DNA from: Archilochus colubris
Taxonomy: Eukaryota > Chordata > Aves > Apodiformes > Trochilidae
Direction: 5' to 3'
Length of the DNA: 64,000 nt
NCBI GenBank assembly: GCA_023079485.1
Contig: CM041090.1
Coordinates: 11,543,403-11,607,402 of the forward strand
This document shows, piece by piece, positions 1 to 12,870 of the stretch; within the stretch, counting starts at the first letter, position 1; every line of letters starts with the position of its first letter. The position numbers and the translations under genes were made by a program. The notes beneath the pieces are model-generated. The model was given only the letters and a program-made list of their open reading frames with translations. It had not been told where the DNA came from and did not search any database.

Positions 1-250
1 GCTGCCCTGCCCGGCGGGCGAGTGTCCAACTTCGGGAGAGGAGCAGGGTGGGAAATCCCGGTGCCACTCCGCTGCCAGAGGGGCAGACGGGTGCCGAGGC
101 CCGGAGCTGCAGTGGTGGGGCACTCTTTTGGCGCGGGCCCAGGAGATGTCCGGGCCCGTCTTGCCAGCCTGTGGAATGGCACTTCCAGGAGAAGATCGTG
201 CCAGCTTCAGCGACCTCTTCCTTGAAGGGTTTTCTGGTCAGGTGAAGCTG
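1..250. other. GC- and CpG-rich edge segment
   Basis: This stretch is clearly richer in G+C and CpG than the AT-rich DNA that follows, and the change comes at about 250. It could be the edge of a CpG island with an untranslated first exon. A possible splice donor (CAG followed by GTGAAG) sits near 237-246. Short open frames cross it in two frames, but neither encodes anything I recognise. Only the composition is seen directly; a promoter or exon is inference. Confidence 0.3.
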
Positions 251-1794
251 TGCACCTGACCCCTTGGCTCCCAATACTCGAGCCAGTGTAACAATCAGGA
301 AAACTGTCTCAGATCACTTCTTTGAAGCAAGTTGGCCTAAATGCATTGTGCGTTAGGTGCCTACTCTGATTTCCAATAGGTTGTTCTCAAATAAATTAAC
401 TGATTGGCTGCAGCTCTTTTCCTGGTGGCAATCTACGTGTCACCTCATTTTTCTGCTCCTTACTGTGATGTCTCTGCTGTTACCTTGTGAACAGATACAG
501 CACACACAGGTCCCTTTGCCAGGCATTTGATGTGACACAAAACCATTTGCATATGTGTGCATTTCATTTACCAGGTTTCACTTTGGAACAGTCCTCGTCA
601 GTGCTTTTTGTTTTGTGGGTGTGATATAATGCAAATTCCTATTATTTGAATACACGGATAAAGTGGAGCAAAAAGCAGAAAATAATCTGTTTGAAATTTT
701 AAAAAGTAACGCATCAGCATTGAACCTCTGTAGGCAAATTCTACAATCCTGGATCAAGGCTCCAGGTGAACTCTGCCCTGCACAAAGTACCCTGGCTTTG
801 CAGAGTAGCCTCTGAATCTGTTCAGCCCATTCTGAAGAATTTAAATTCACTTTGGAGCTGCAGATAACAAGATCCATTCAGCCATCTTGTGACTGACCTG
901 CACAGACCTCCGGTACTCCAGACCTGCCTTGGGACATAACTCATTTTCTCTGGATACCTCAAAGAAGAATTAGGAAAACAGGTATACAGACACACTGTGT
1001 GATAATGATCTGAAGCTTGGCCTATTTTTGTAATGTATTTCAAATACTGAGTAAAATTTACAAGTGTTCCATCCAGCAACTTGGTGGACAGAGTGTTTTA
1101 GAGACTGTTTCCTAGGGAAGTTTCTGTTGGCAGTCAGTTGCCAGAACTGCACAGACCAAGCAAAAGCTTAGAGCTGCACTTCTTCACTTGCCCTGGACCC
1201 TGTATCCTGGCCAGCAGACAATACAGGAAGCAACACACTGATGTCTATTAATGAAATTCATCATTTTTATAAAAGAAGAGGGGCAAGAGGTAAAGGGGGA
1301 AAATACCATCTGTGTAAGTTCTGTACAAAGTACATCCCTGGTACCTTGTACATATCCTGTGTACAGTATGCTTGAGAGTTAGAGACAATATGCCAGCTAT
1401 TCCTGGTTTTGTATGCTTTTTTCCTGAATATTTGCTGACAAGAAACTGCAGCTTGGTGGAAGCTGCTTTTAACCTTCATTTTCTGACAATATTTTTTATA
1501 GCCTTGGCATTCTTATTTCCTAGCTAAGCACAAAAATTTCAAGAAAGCAAAAAATAAGATACTAAAAAAGACTAAATTCTGGTTTCCTGTTTTGTCCAGC
1601 TCAATCAATTATCAATAAATAACTATTTCCCTTCCCCCCCTTCTCCAATAAAGTAGACTTTTAATCATTGTTTGTTGCTTTTCAAGTATTCCTGTACTTA
1701 AAAGCTGTATAGAGGGAGAATGTTCTCTCTTCACAAGGAATCACATGGAGAAGACAGGAGGTAATTACCTCTAGGTAATGTCTTCACTCGGAGG
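251..1794. other. Single-copy non-coding DNA
   Basis: AT-rich DNA with frequent stops in all six frames. The few open frames (largest 99 codons on the - strand at 578-877) have no recognisable domain or low-complexity signature. I see no RNA gene, long repeat or transposon here. Confidence 0.5.
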
Positions 1795-2008
1795 GGTTTT
1801 TCTTAGCTTAAAAAAGTAGTTTTTCACACTAAGAAGAATCATTCAATGGAACAGCCTGCCCGGGGGTGTGACAGAGTCCCCATCACTGGAGGTTTTCAAG
1901 CTGCAGCTGGGCAGGGTGCTGATAATCTCATCTAGGCTGCCTTTCCCATGAAAAGTTGGACCAGGTCATATTTCAAGGTCCCTTCCAACCTGGGATATCA
2001 TAATCTTA
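1795..2008 (+). mobile_element. CR1 LINE 3'-end fragment
   Basis: The segment runs through the typical CR1 closing region: a stretch matching 'cactggaggttttcaag', then 'gggcagggtgctgataatc', then the tail 'caaggtcccttccaacc'. It ends soon afterwards without a clean octamer repeat tail. CR1 is the dominant LINE of birds and reptiles and is usually 5'-truncated, as here. The reading frame of ORF2 is not usable, so this is an old dead copy. The left boundary is approximate because the sequence is diverged there. Confidence 0.8.
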
Positions 2009-5000
2009 AGTAGAGTGATTTAAATACTTATTTCAGACCTATATAAAAAGACAAGAATTGAATATCATATTTTTCCTAGAATATGTAGGTATTTGTTACT
2101 TCATTTTTGCTTTGAGGTAGCATCTAGCTAAATGCTTGTACAGGCCCGCTGGATATCACATACACAGAAATTCTGTTTCTCACAGTTGTAAGAGTTAACA
2201 AAGCAACATTTTGAAATACATGAAATAGAAGAAGTTGATTATGGGTAAACAGTTCACACAGTCATAGCTGTTCTTAGGCAAATCTTACATTCGGTTGGTA
2301 TTTTGTTTTTCTTGGTATTCAGCAAAAATAAAACTACATTAAATGTTGCTATGTTATTACAATTTTTAAATTACAAGAGCAATTAAACTGCTTTGGTAAA
2401 AATAGTAATGTTAAATTTGTATGCCAGTAGACTTAATTTTATGGAAAACAGGTTTTCATTACAAGAACCTGCTTTTTTCATTCTAAATGAAACTAGAATT
2501 TTGATCAATCAAGGTGTAGAGAGGATACAGACACCAAAGTAAAAATCTACAGTGTTGCCACAGCTGTTTTCAGAGCTCTGCAGCCTACAGGAATTGTCAC
2601 TCTGGCATTCACTCCTCTCCACGGTGTGTCAGGAGGGTGGCTCTGAACCATGTGCCTGTGCAAGAGAGCATGAGGAGATCCTCACTGTCTGCCTACACTC
2701 CGAGCTGTAAAGGTGCAGTTCAGTTTGGGTTGGGAAGCTTTATTATCTACTATTCAGATCTCTAGTTCTTCACTGGATCTAGCTTTAGCTGCACTTGCAC
2801 AAAATGAATGATTCTTTTAGCCCTTCCATATTTTTTAATGATGGACAGAGGCTACATTGCTACAAATACCTGTCAGTTTAATATCTTGAGCTGTTTTCTC
2901 CAAACATTGATGTGGGAGACAAGAGAGGCTGCTACATCGTTACTACTGATCATTACTGTCTTGCTGGGGAATGCTGACAAAGCTTCGCCTAATGCAAATC
3001 CACTGCAATTCTAAGGCTTCAGTTCTTCTCTTTCAAAACTGTGTGCTTATTACAGCTGAAGACAGACTAACCTTTATAAATATATAAACAATATAAAAGC
3101 CCCAAATTTTTCATTTTATGATTCAGACCTAAGTTTCTGTCCCTGAGGAGGAAGAATGCAGCTCAGTCTGTGAAAATATTTGCTCCCTTGCTTCTCACCT
3201 TGGCTGTCAGCAAGGATGTGATGGGATGGCCTCTCTGCCAGGGAATTGTCAGGTACTACCAGTTCATTTCACACAGGCTACGACTTTAATTTTCTAGGCT
3301 ATATTTGAACCGGCAGTTTAGAAACAGCGGTTTAGACACCAGTGCCCCAGGCAGTCGTCTCATTGGCGGAACTTGTACAGCACAGAAAGATGAGAACACT
3401 GCATGCCAAAACCAAAGGCTTTCACCTGCTGGAAATAGAGACAGTAGCTGTATGTCTGCTTAATCTGCCTCTATACCTCCTCATCTCTCCTACAGCTTCC
3501 CCTGAGTCCTGCAAAATATTTTAAAAATAATAGCTCTACCAGATCTCTAGAAAACAACTTGTCCTCTGGTTTTCAATGTTCTTCTCATTCTTCCAATTAA
3601 TTAAATAAGAGAACTCTGTTTCTTTGAGTGTCTTCATGGAGCTTTGGCTGAAGAAATCCTGTCTTGAATGAGAGGATTATCTACTTACACAGAAATGCTG
3701 GTACCAGTACCTCACCAGTATGACGTATCTAAACATCTATCTATAAAGAAGACTTTATTACATTAATATGAATGTTATATGACTGATTGGTGTGTAGTTC
3801 CTAATGTAGCTGTTTTGCTCAGTACTAAGAGCCTCATTTGTCTGTAGTCATTCCTCAGTCTGCTGCCTGTAAGGCCTGAGCCTCTGAAAAAACACTGGTT
3901 TGCTTTAATTGTAGTTTTACTAAGAACTATTAGTTTTTCTGTTCCATTATGTAACTATGTCTCTCTTATATGTACATTTCTACTACGGAGTAATGATAGA
4001 AGGGCTCAATTAATAAATCTACTTTTCTCTTTTATGGTGGATTCTTTCTTGCATTTTTATAGGGTAAAATAAAACTTACTTTTGTGACTAACCAGGAAAT
4101 ATATCAGCCATATGCAAGGAATTTGCAGCTCCTAGGGCTTAAGGTGGTATATTTTCATTAGAGGTAGTTATGTAGAGAGATACAGTACCCTGTGCTTACT
4201 AAGAGCTGTATTTTCCTTCACAGAGGTAGATGGATGTTGCAATAAGAGGTCTGCCTGGCTGCAAAGGGGCCAAGTGAAACGATCTTCCTGTGATGCACAG
4301 GGCACAAGTAAGGTCACTAAACTGGCTGGGGACATTTCTCATCCTCCAAGGGGTACAGGAAAATATCTGGAAGTGGATCTGTCTACCAATTCTGCCACAA
4401 ACCTGGAAATGATGTCTAACGGCAGAAGCAGCTACAGCATCTGTTTTCTGCTAGCATAAAGGAAGGCTGCTGCAGCTCACCTCCCTTTGACAACTGGCCT
4501 CTACAGGTGAAGGAGCCCATTGTGGTCTGCTGCATGACACAGAGTTCTCTGGGGGTGGAAACTTCAGAGAGGAAAGGAGACAACAGGATGCAGCCCTGCA
4601 CCTTTGCATGATGGCTTTTAGCTGGCTGCAGCCTTGGAGAGGCTACACTGGTTGGCAGTGGAAAGACACCAGTGAGCAGAGGAGAGTCTGTATTGTCACT
4701 AAGAGCTTAATCCCTCCCTCTCACCCTGATAGATATCTCTACTGAATCCAGATATCCTGCTGAATTTATCTTGAGTAAAATTTAATCATATTCTTCACAT
4801 TCAGTGTTCCGCTAAGATATAGCTAATAATATAAATAAGCCAGAGGAAACAGGTATTCTGAACAAGTGAGAATAACTGTTGTTTGACAGCATGTCTCAAA
4901 AAATGATGGGTTGAATCCTCCTTTCCTAACTCAGTGAGGAAATTTGCATCTGTAGTCAAGAAGTGGTTTATCAAGTAATAAGGCAGCCCTACATTTCACA

Positions 5001-6233
5001 CATATGTTGTGCTTAAGAAAAGAAAAATATTTTTTCACTAAAGGGTTATATTCTTAAGAAAACACCTAAGTTAAAAATCAGACCTTCTTGAAGTCACTGG
5101 AAACTGTCTAATTTCAAGAGTGTGCCAAGATTTCTCACCAATTTCCCTGCATTCAGTCAAATCAGTTGCCACAGGGAGTAAAAATGCTGGGTGGAATGCC
5201 ACATGCTTTTGTTACTTTTTCAGGTAAGAGGATAGGCAATAAGAACTTCTGTTTCATTGTAACAACTTGCACGATCCTGAGATTTTAATTATTCATCTCT
5301 CAAAAGTACTACATAGATAACAAGGTTCACTTACACAGTTTGGAAAAGATAACCCAGCAGGGATCATGCAAGTTACTGTCTACTGTAATAACAATTTCCA
5401 CTGACATTATCGCATAGCTACGGGACACCTTTAAAAATAAGGAATAATATTAAACCAGTGTTGTGAACACAGTGGTATATCTGTTATGTTTATGACATGG
5501 ACATAAATATAACTTATGCTGACCTGCTGAAGGCACATTTAATACGTGGACTGCATTGGCAAAAACAAACAAATAAAAAGATGTGGCTCTAGTGTTACTC
5601 AGTATGCATATGTTTCCCTTGAAGCCTGTTCAGTTTACATGTTCATGTTTCCATTACTAATTATGCAAGAAAATAATGTATTCTGTTAACATTTCCATTC
5701 ATCTTTAATGAGATATTAAGAAGGATTCCAATCCTGTAATTAGCTAGGGGAAATGAACTTCAGAACTCCCAAATCAAACACTTCAAATATTTTCAAGAAT
5801 ACTGTTATCTATAAATATTTTTTATTCTCACTCTAGCCCACTCTCCTTTCTTTTGTTGACCAGATAATTCATACGCCTTCCATCCCAGCCTCCAAATTCT
5901 TCACATCTCCTGTAGTACATAACACTGTCTTGTTGCCCCATTGGAGCTTCGTGTGGAGTATACATTGGCACAAGGGGCCTACAAGAACTGGAGGTTGAGT
6001 ACAGGCATTTATATGGTCTAGTTTGCAGCTAACTGTCAAAAATATAAAAAGCACTGAAATGCTTCATGGCACAATCAACCTTCCCTGCATCATCTTCTCT
6101 TTTCTCTGTACTTTGAATAAAAAATACTCAGCAGCAGTCAGAGCTTTGACTTGTTGGATATATTTTGTTGGTCCATATTGAGTGTTCACATGCTGCAGAA
6201 TCTGAGTCTGCCTGTGTTTAGATGTTTCTTTGT
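2009..6233. other. Single-copy non-coding DNA
   Basis: AT-rich, unique-looking sequence. The open frames are all under 70 codons and show no domain I recognise. There is no RNA gene, promoter cluster or clear transposon. It ends abruptly at the purine tract beginning at 6,234. Confidence 0.5.
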
Positions 6234-6610
6234 GAGGGAAGGGAAGGGAAGGGAAGGGAAGGGAAGGGAAGGGAAGGGAAGGGAAGGGAAGGGAAGGGAA
6301 GGGAAGGGAAGGGAAGGGAAGGGAAGGGAAGGGAGAGGGAAGGGAAGGGAAGGGAAGGGAAGGGAAGGGAAGGGAAGGGAAGGGGAAGGGAAGATAGAGG
6401 GAAGGGGAAGGGAAGGGAAGGGAAGGGAAGGAAGGGAAGGAAGGGAAGGGAAGGGAAGGAAGGGAAGGAAGGGAAGGAAGGGAAGGGAAGGGAAGGGAAG
6501 GGAGGGGGAAGGGAAGGAAGGGAAGGGAAGGGAAGGGAAGGGAAGGGAAGGGAAGGAAGGGAAGGGAAGGGAAGGGAAGGGAAGGGAAGGGAAGGGAAGA
6601 AGAGAGAAGA
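6234..6610 (+). repeat. (GGGAA)n polypurine microsatellite
   Basis: About 377 bases are almost purely purine on the + strand, built from the pentamer GGGAA with some GGAA, GGGGAA and GGGAGA variants. A single pyrimidine (T at about 6,395) interrupts it. Dozens of GGG runs are separated by two bases, which suits G-quadruplex formation, and the strand asymmetry also suits triplex (H-DNA). Long open frames cross it on both strands (165 codons on +, 182 on -) only because the repeat contains no stop codons, so they are not genes. Confidence 0.97.
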
Positions 6611-9600
6611 TAAAAATAGAGCGGGTTGAGAGTGCAGCCCAGGGTTAAGTTGAAGGAATGGAGAGCTGCAGCACAGCATAAAATGTGTAGGCAGAAAAAG
6701 GGTGAGTAGACTCAAAAAGGAGACAATAAGGTAGAAATCAAAAGAAAAGATGAGAAGTAAGATCATTTGCTAGTGCCAAAATACCAGAGTGGCAGAGGGA
6801 GCAGAGGGGCATCATCCCTGCTGCTGCTGCCCAGTGTGGCACAGGCACAGGCAGAGGCATTGTTGTGAGAGGGGATAGGGGTGACACAGCGGTGTTTGCA
6901 CAGCTGAGCAGCCTCACAGCCTGATGCCAGGTGGTGTGGGGCTCTCAGCATGGAGCAAAGGACAATGACAGCTAAAATAAAAGGCAGTTGCCACATAAAG
7001 ACAGCACACAGTTCTTCAAACATACTCAGCTGTGGGAGACCCACTGTGTACTGAGGGACATTTGTGGCATTAAAGATAATTTGTGGCTCAAAGGCCATCC
7101 TTAAAAAGCATTATTTTCAGAATTAATTTGACAGCTTCTTTATGCCATTTCCTCTCTGTTCTATAGGGATACTATCAGCAGTCCGTGTAAACCATAGCTT
7201 TTGGACGCCTGGGAAAATGCTGAGTGCACTGTTGATGGTCTCCCATCCTAGATAAAAAACAAGCAAAAGGCTATAAGGGGAGATTAAATCAGGTTTACCT
7301 ATATCCTATTATAGGTTTCTAATATTTTATCAAGTTTTGACCTAAATAAAAATATTTTAAAAAATAAATTAATTTTAATTCAAAGTGTGCAACACCATCC
7401 CCTCAAGCCCCCCATTTTTTAGTAACTTCCTATACAACTGGAATGAATAAAGTCCATATCCAGCTAGACAGAGTCCATGACAAAGTTCTGGAACTAGCAG
7501 ATCCTTTGGGATGAAGCAAACTTTCCTAGGGAAATAAAGTAAAATAGAAGGAAATCCAGTGGTAAGGAGGTGATTTCACTTCCTGGCCTTTTGCCCAGTC
7601 TGACCATTTCAGAGAGTCTTGAAGTACTTGTTTGAAAATGGGCAAGGGGTACAGACTAGTGAGAATGAATTTGAGACCACCTGTGAGTTGGAAACACAGC
7701 AGATGCTTCTCTGCACAGCAGTTAATTCAAAATGAACAAAATAAAAGGAAGGAAGAATATTTTGTGTCTAGTGAAATAATTGTTGTTATGGGAGGCAAAC
7801 ATAGCTTTTCTAGAAATACTTATTGCCTTTCTTTTTGTGAGAGTGGCCAGACTAAAAAGGCTTTAGTTCACTTTACTGATGCATCCTCCGCTTTCCCTTT
7901 TTAAATAATTCCCTTTTTGGAGCATTTCCATCTTAATGAAGGCTAATGTTTTAAATGTTCCTCATTGTTTGTTTGCAAGAGCTAGAAATAGGCTTTACAT
8001 TTGTATGGTATAAAAGGCTTAGAAGATTTTAGAGGATCTTGTTGTATGGTACATGGTGGTTTTCCTCTCCAGTTTATCATAGCAAAAAGGCCAACAACGC
8101 TGTTCTTTGCACTTGTATGTTAAATGTGTGTTCAGTGGTACTACCTGATACTATCCTAAATGTCTCTATACTCATAAAATGGCTCAAAGGATCCTGAAAT
8201 TTTACACAACATAAACCCAAGAAAGTTATCTTTATGCTCTGTATGAAGTCCATTTTGAAAGCAGACTGGCTCAAGAAACAAATCATATCTTTCTATGGGC
8301 TTCTCACACTCCAGAACATTGGATATTCAGAACTCTGTGTAAAATAAAGCCAGAAAAAATTAAATCATATTTTAACTTTATTTTCTAGAGGTTACTCATG
8401 ATTTAAGTTGTGGATGCATTTCTCTGCATGTCTTCAATGCTAAGGTTAAAATCCTAGCAGCTCTGACAGCTTTTCAGAATTTAGATTAAATAAATATCTC
8501 ATCTAAACATGAGAATTCTGTTTTTCCAGGTCTTAAAAATTAAGGTCTATTGATGCTAAAGGCATTGTAGACCAACAGCTTCCATGAAGTCACATATTTG
8601 ATGCTTAAACAGTTCATCCAAAAGGCAGAATTGATCTACATTTTCATCCACAAGCAGATTTTTTTTTTTACTAGGATTATTAATTTTTAATTTTTGTATT
8701 AAAACTTTATGTTAAACCCTGGTTTTCTCACAATTTCCATTAGATTATATCCCATGATGTAACCAAAGATGCAGTGCTTGTGGTGCTGATTTTAACATTT
8801 TAGGACTGCAGACAACATATAAACATCATGCATCTCCTGTAGAGCTGCACAGGACTGATTCCCATCTGAGTTTAGTGTGTGTGTGTGATCCTTGAAATAT
8901 AAAGCCCTGTTGTTTATCTGAAGACAGAAGCAGTTAATATCCATCTAATCATACTTAAAATATTCTGTGAATAATAGGATGTGAAAGTGGTCTCACTTGC
9001 TGGCATCATTTAGTGTGATGCCGCCCGGGAACTTCCCTTGAAGATTGTCAGTGTGCAGATTATCCATGAAGGGAGGGACTGCCATTACTGCTCTGCTGGT
9101 TCAGATTTTAACCACCATACATTTTGTTTAGTTTTATGTGGTACAAAAACACAGTCACAGTAACTTTTTCCATCAGATACAGTATGAGGTAAAGAAAGGG
9201 GTAGGATCTGCAGGAATTTATTTTAGGTACTGATGAGCTCTACAGGCAGACCAAGTTCCCTGTGAGGTTGGTTGAAATTCAGTAACATTTTCCCTGGGCA
9301 GGCAGGCACCAGCAGTATCTATTGTTTGTGGTTGCTCCAGCTGCTTGGTATTCAGGACAATAGCCTGTAATCCAGCTGCACCACTTTGCACTTGGGTTCA
9401 AAGGCCCTTGGTTTCACATTATTTGAATAGAAAAGGTCAATAAGAGGTGAGAGACAATTGAATGTTAGAAAATAATAAAGGAATGAGAGCTGCAAGTGTT
9501 TGACCCATCCCTACTGATGTGCTATTGATCTGAACTAAAAGAGAAATGTCAGACCCTTCCCCACCCAGAGGGATAGAAATCTTTCTGATATGTGTCAGTA

Positions 9601-10468
9601 AGAGATAAGAATCAGACCAAGAATGTATTAGCAGATGCCGCAGGGAAGAAAGTATAAACAACCCAAGAACAATAGTTACTGTGTGTCAGCTACAAATAAG
9701 ATAACTTATTTGGCAGGGCAAGTTCTTTTCATGCCGATTCCTTCAGGGCACTCTGGATACGCCAGAGACTTTTCCTAGGAGGAGACATCTGATACAAGGA
9801 GACTGCATAAGGGTAAGGTGGCAGATTCATGGGATTGCAACTGTGCCCCTACATGGAGGGGTGGAAGGAAGGTTTAAAGGCAATGGATTTGCTCTACTGT
9901 CCTTCATATTTGACCCTGACAGCACCCAACTGGATCCACAAAGGCAGCACACTACCATTTCCAATTAAATAATGGCTCTTCCAAGCCTATGCTATGCTGT
10001 CATTTAGCCCTCTAGAGGCAGCTCCCTACACACCCATTTTCCTTTCTGTAAAGTACTTTACATTTTTCCCTTAAGACTTGTGTATACAGCTTGACTTTAC
10101 ACTTCAAAAGTTATGAATTGTCCCTTCTTTATTATTCTTAGTCTTTGATTTCAGATTAATCAAATGAGCTGAACACACCTACTGCATAAAGTCTTGCATA
10201 AAATGTAGCCCCATAGTGAAAGGACAGATAAGGGAAATCATGTAGCCTGGAGGTTAAGGTATTTTTCATGATCATGCAATTACTTTGGCAGTGATTATTT
10301 CTGCATTCTATATCCATTGAAAAAAAATGTCAGGAGACAGTGATACAGAAATCCATCTAAGATTGCCTGATTTTCTATTGAAGGTTTTGCTTCACATCCC
10401 TGCTCCATAGTCTGACAGAGAAAGGATTTTAACATATATCTCTGACATTCAAGTCAGCATATTCATCA

Positions 10469-10505
10469 CTTTTTTCTTTTTTCTTTTTCTTTTTTTCTTT
10501 TTCTT
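10469..10505 (+). repeat. Polypyrimidine tract (T-rich with C)
   Basis: Thirty-seven consecutive pyrimidines made of T runs broken by single C. It is a simple low-complexity tract with no adjacent exon evidence to suggest a splice acceptor. Confidence 0.85.
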
Positions 10506-10920
10506 ATTTAGGGACACTGACTGCATAGCACTTCTCTGATGTATTGCAAGTCAGCCAGTGGGGATTGGGACTAAGCAGACCCCTCTTCCTTCTTCTTTGA
10601 AAGGGCTTCAGAATGTCTCTATCTTCAAACAAGCAAGAAACATGGTGCATTTGACAGTGATTGTTCCTTTGAAGTTCCGAAATTGAGGCCTGTCTGTAAT
10701 ACTCTGATTGTATCACAAAGGAAAGAGCTTTTGCAGAAGTATCCAGAGAAACAATGGGTTTGCTGAAATGTTCTCTGTTAGTCTCCTGCCACATCAGGAT
10801 CAGGATGGCAATGTTTGCTACTGTAAAGCCAGTAAGAATCATCCATTTAAAATGTATTAGTTTCAGTCTTGTGCTTTGTACCAGTATATATAAAAAAAGG
10901 CATTTTTATTGTTTGTTGTT

Positions 10921-10973
10921 TTAATATTTATATATATTTATTTATATATATTTATATACATATATTTATATAT
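10921..10973. repeat. AT-rich (TATATTTA-like) low-complexity repeat
   Basis: Alternating TATATA and TTTA units of nearly pure A and T. They are partly self-complementary, so the segment could extrude short hairpins. A simple repeat with no coding content. Confidence 0.85.
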
Positions 10974-11214
10974 GAGCCACTGCTCATGATGGGTAACATT
11001 TCCAGGGAAAACAGGAAAGGAGATTGGTTGATGTTTTTGATTTAGCCAAATGCCTTTGGTAGGAGACAGGCAGACAAGATGAAGCTTCCAACTCTCAATC
11101 CCCCTGACAGACTGACCATATTAGTCACTACAAAGAGAATTTATCCTGTCTTTCTGACACTGTAAAGATGAGCTTACCAATTTAATTATAATTGTTCATG
11201 CAACATATGTAGGG

Positions 11215-11251
11215 TTTTTCCTTTTTTTTTTTTCTTTTTTTCTTTTTTTTT
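11215..11251 (+). repeat. Polypyrimidine tract (poly-T with C)
   Basis: Thirty-seven consecutive pyrimidines, mostly T in runs of 5 to 12 separated by single C. On the - strand it reads as poly-A, but no retroposed gene copy is seen next to it. Confidence 0.8.
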
Positions 11252-12527
11252 ATGTGAGGGGACTATCTCATAAGTGCGAGAAATGTCTGTAAGAGCCACT
11301 GGATTTTCAGTTTCTTTTGGGAAAATAAGTTAAGTAGGATTAAGGAATCTTGTACTAATTCAAATTTCTTTCTAGGTCAAGCAAATGTTACACGAAACAT
11401 CCTTCCTTGAAGAATAAGTTTTATACAGACATTTAAATTTGGACTTTAAGTTTAAACTTGTATAGTCACACATATTGGACGTATATATGCAATGCCAGTT
11501 CAGGGGTATGCTTGGATCCATTAATTGCTGATATACTGGATTTATGACAGGCTGTGGAACCTTGATCACCTCGTTCCCAAAGGGACTAAAATACTTCTGC
11601 TGTTCAGTAGTCTTGTATGCTTGTCACCATTAATGTCCTGTTGAATTTATTCCTTTGTGTGTGACAAATGACCTCCTGAATACCAATGTAAAACTTGTAC
11701 CCTTATTCACACTAGGCTGGTAATGGGACAGGGAAATAAATGGGTTTTTAAGTCTTCTCTGTGCCTTTGATATTCTGGGGCTCACTCAGTTTGTGGTGTA
11801 AGTTTCTACAGCTTCATGGGTTCTTCACCAACTTAGACTGTCATAAAAAGCTGTTTTGCATGCAAAATGTGTTCCTGACAGTTCCCCAAATTCCACTGTG
11901 TCCAGGAAAGCATAGCTGCACCATTGACAGAGACATCTTGTACAAAAACCTTGAGCAGGCTGAAAATGGACCTTCCCGGTCAAGTCTGCACTTTGAATTC
12001 TGCCATTACAGTAATAGGTAAAGAAAGAGGGAGAAAAGAGAGGCAGGGAGAGTACTGAAAATCATCCTTTATGTGTCTGGAAGCAATAGTGCAGCTCTTG
12101 CACAGGATGAAAAACCACAGGAGAAGCAGATTGCCAGTCTGCATCTATCTCTGTGTTCCAGAGTCCTGGCCAGTAGAAGTGGTTAGGGCTGGGAGAACCA
12201 GGACATCAGGGGGACAATTTCATGTCTGTTTTCCCTGTCCTGATCTGTAGTTTTGCAAGTTAAAGATATTTGCAGATGGACTAGCGGGAAGCTTGAACTT
12301 CTGTTAGCCTTGTAAGTTACCCTCCTCCATACACACCCTTCCTTTTCCCAGTGCCTGAGGGCAATAACCTCAGATGGAGGTTTAGGATAAATCAAGAGGT
12401 GATGGTTTTTCCCCTGTCACATCCAGGGTTTTTATCTCCTGCCTTTCTTGGCCTTGGCAGTCATCACTAGCAAACCGAGTGATGGGTAGGAGCTGCATGT
12501 GGCACAGCTTGCTCAGTGCTGTGGTGC

Positions 12528-12870
12528 TGAGAGGACCTTATAGCAGCCTTCTAGTACCTGAAGGACTCCTACAAGAAAGCTGGGGAGGATGTTTTACAAA
12601 GGCAGGTCATGATAGGACAGCAAGTGATGGCTTTAAACTGGAAGAGGGTAGATTTAGGTTAGATATTAGAAAGAAATTCTTTCCTGTGAAGGTGGTGAGA
12701 CACTGGAACAGGTTGCCTGGAGAAGTTGTGGATGTCTCCTTGAAGTGCTCAAGACCAGGCTGGATGGGGCTTTAAGCAACTTGGTCTAGTGAGAGATGTC
12801 TAGTGGGATTCAAACTAGATGATCTCAAAGATCCCTTCCAACCCAAACTATTCCAAGATTCTATGATTCT
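12528..12870 (+). mobile_element. CR1 LINE 3' fragment with ORF2 C-terminus
   Basis: A 5'-truncated CR1 on the + strand. It covers the last roughly 75 codons of ORF2 and the 3' untranslated tail, ending in the characteristic 'caacccaaactattcc' and 'attctatgattct'. The terminal 'ctatgattct' matches the short repeat that closes CR1 elements and defines the right edge at 12,870. This is the best preserved CR1 3' end in the window. Confidence 0.93.
12541..12778 (+). pseudogene. CR1 ORF2 (reverse transcriptase C-terminus) remnant
   Basis: Residues such as [18 protein letters not shown] and [14 protein letters not shown] are the hallmark of the C-terminal end of CR1 ORF2, downstream of the reverse transcriptase palm. 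The remnant is broken: an in-frame TAG lies at 12,552-12,554, and a one-base frameshift between about 12,590 and 12,610 separates the '[11 protein letters not shown]' part from the rest. The catalytic domains are absent through 5' truncation. It cannot encode a working protein. Confidence 0.88.

Larger units (their letters stand above)
6611..12527. other. Single-copy non-coding DNA with short simple repeats
   Basis: No gene recognised. The - strand open frames at 6,763-7,098 (111 codons) and 10,504-10,842 (112 codons) have no family signature and are probably chance. Short low-complexity tracts at 10.5, 10.9 and 11.2 kb are listed separately. Confidence 0.5.

Noticed and set aside
6151..6766. 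Long open frames on both strands over the GGGAA tract (165 and 182 codons)
   Set aside because: They are periodic translations of a simple repeat that happens to lack stop codons, flanked by unrelated sequence.
10921..10973. AT-rich palindromic tract as a possible regulatory or replication origin site
   Set aside because: It is a simple low-complexity repeat, and nothing nearby supports a specific function.
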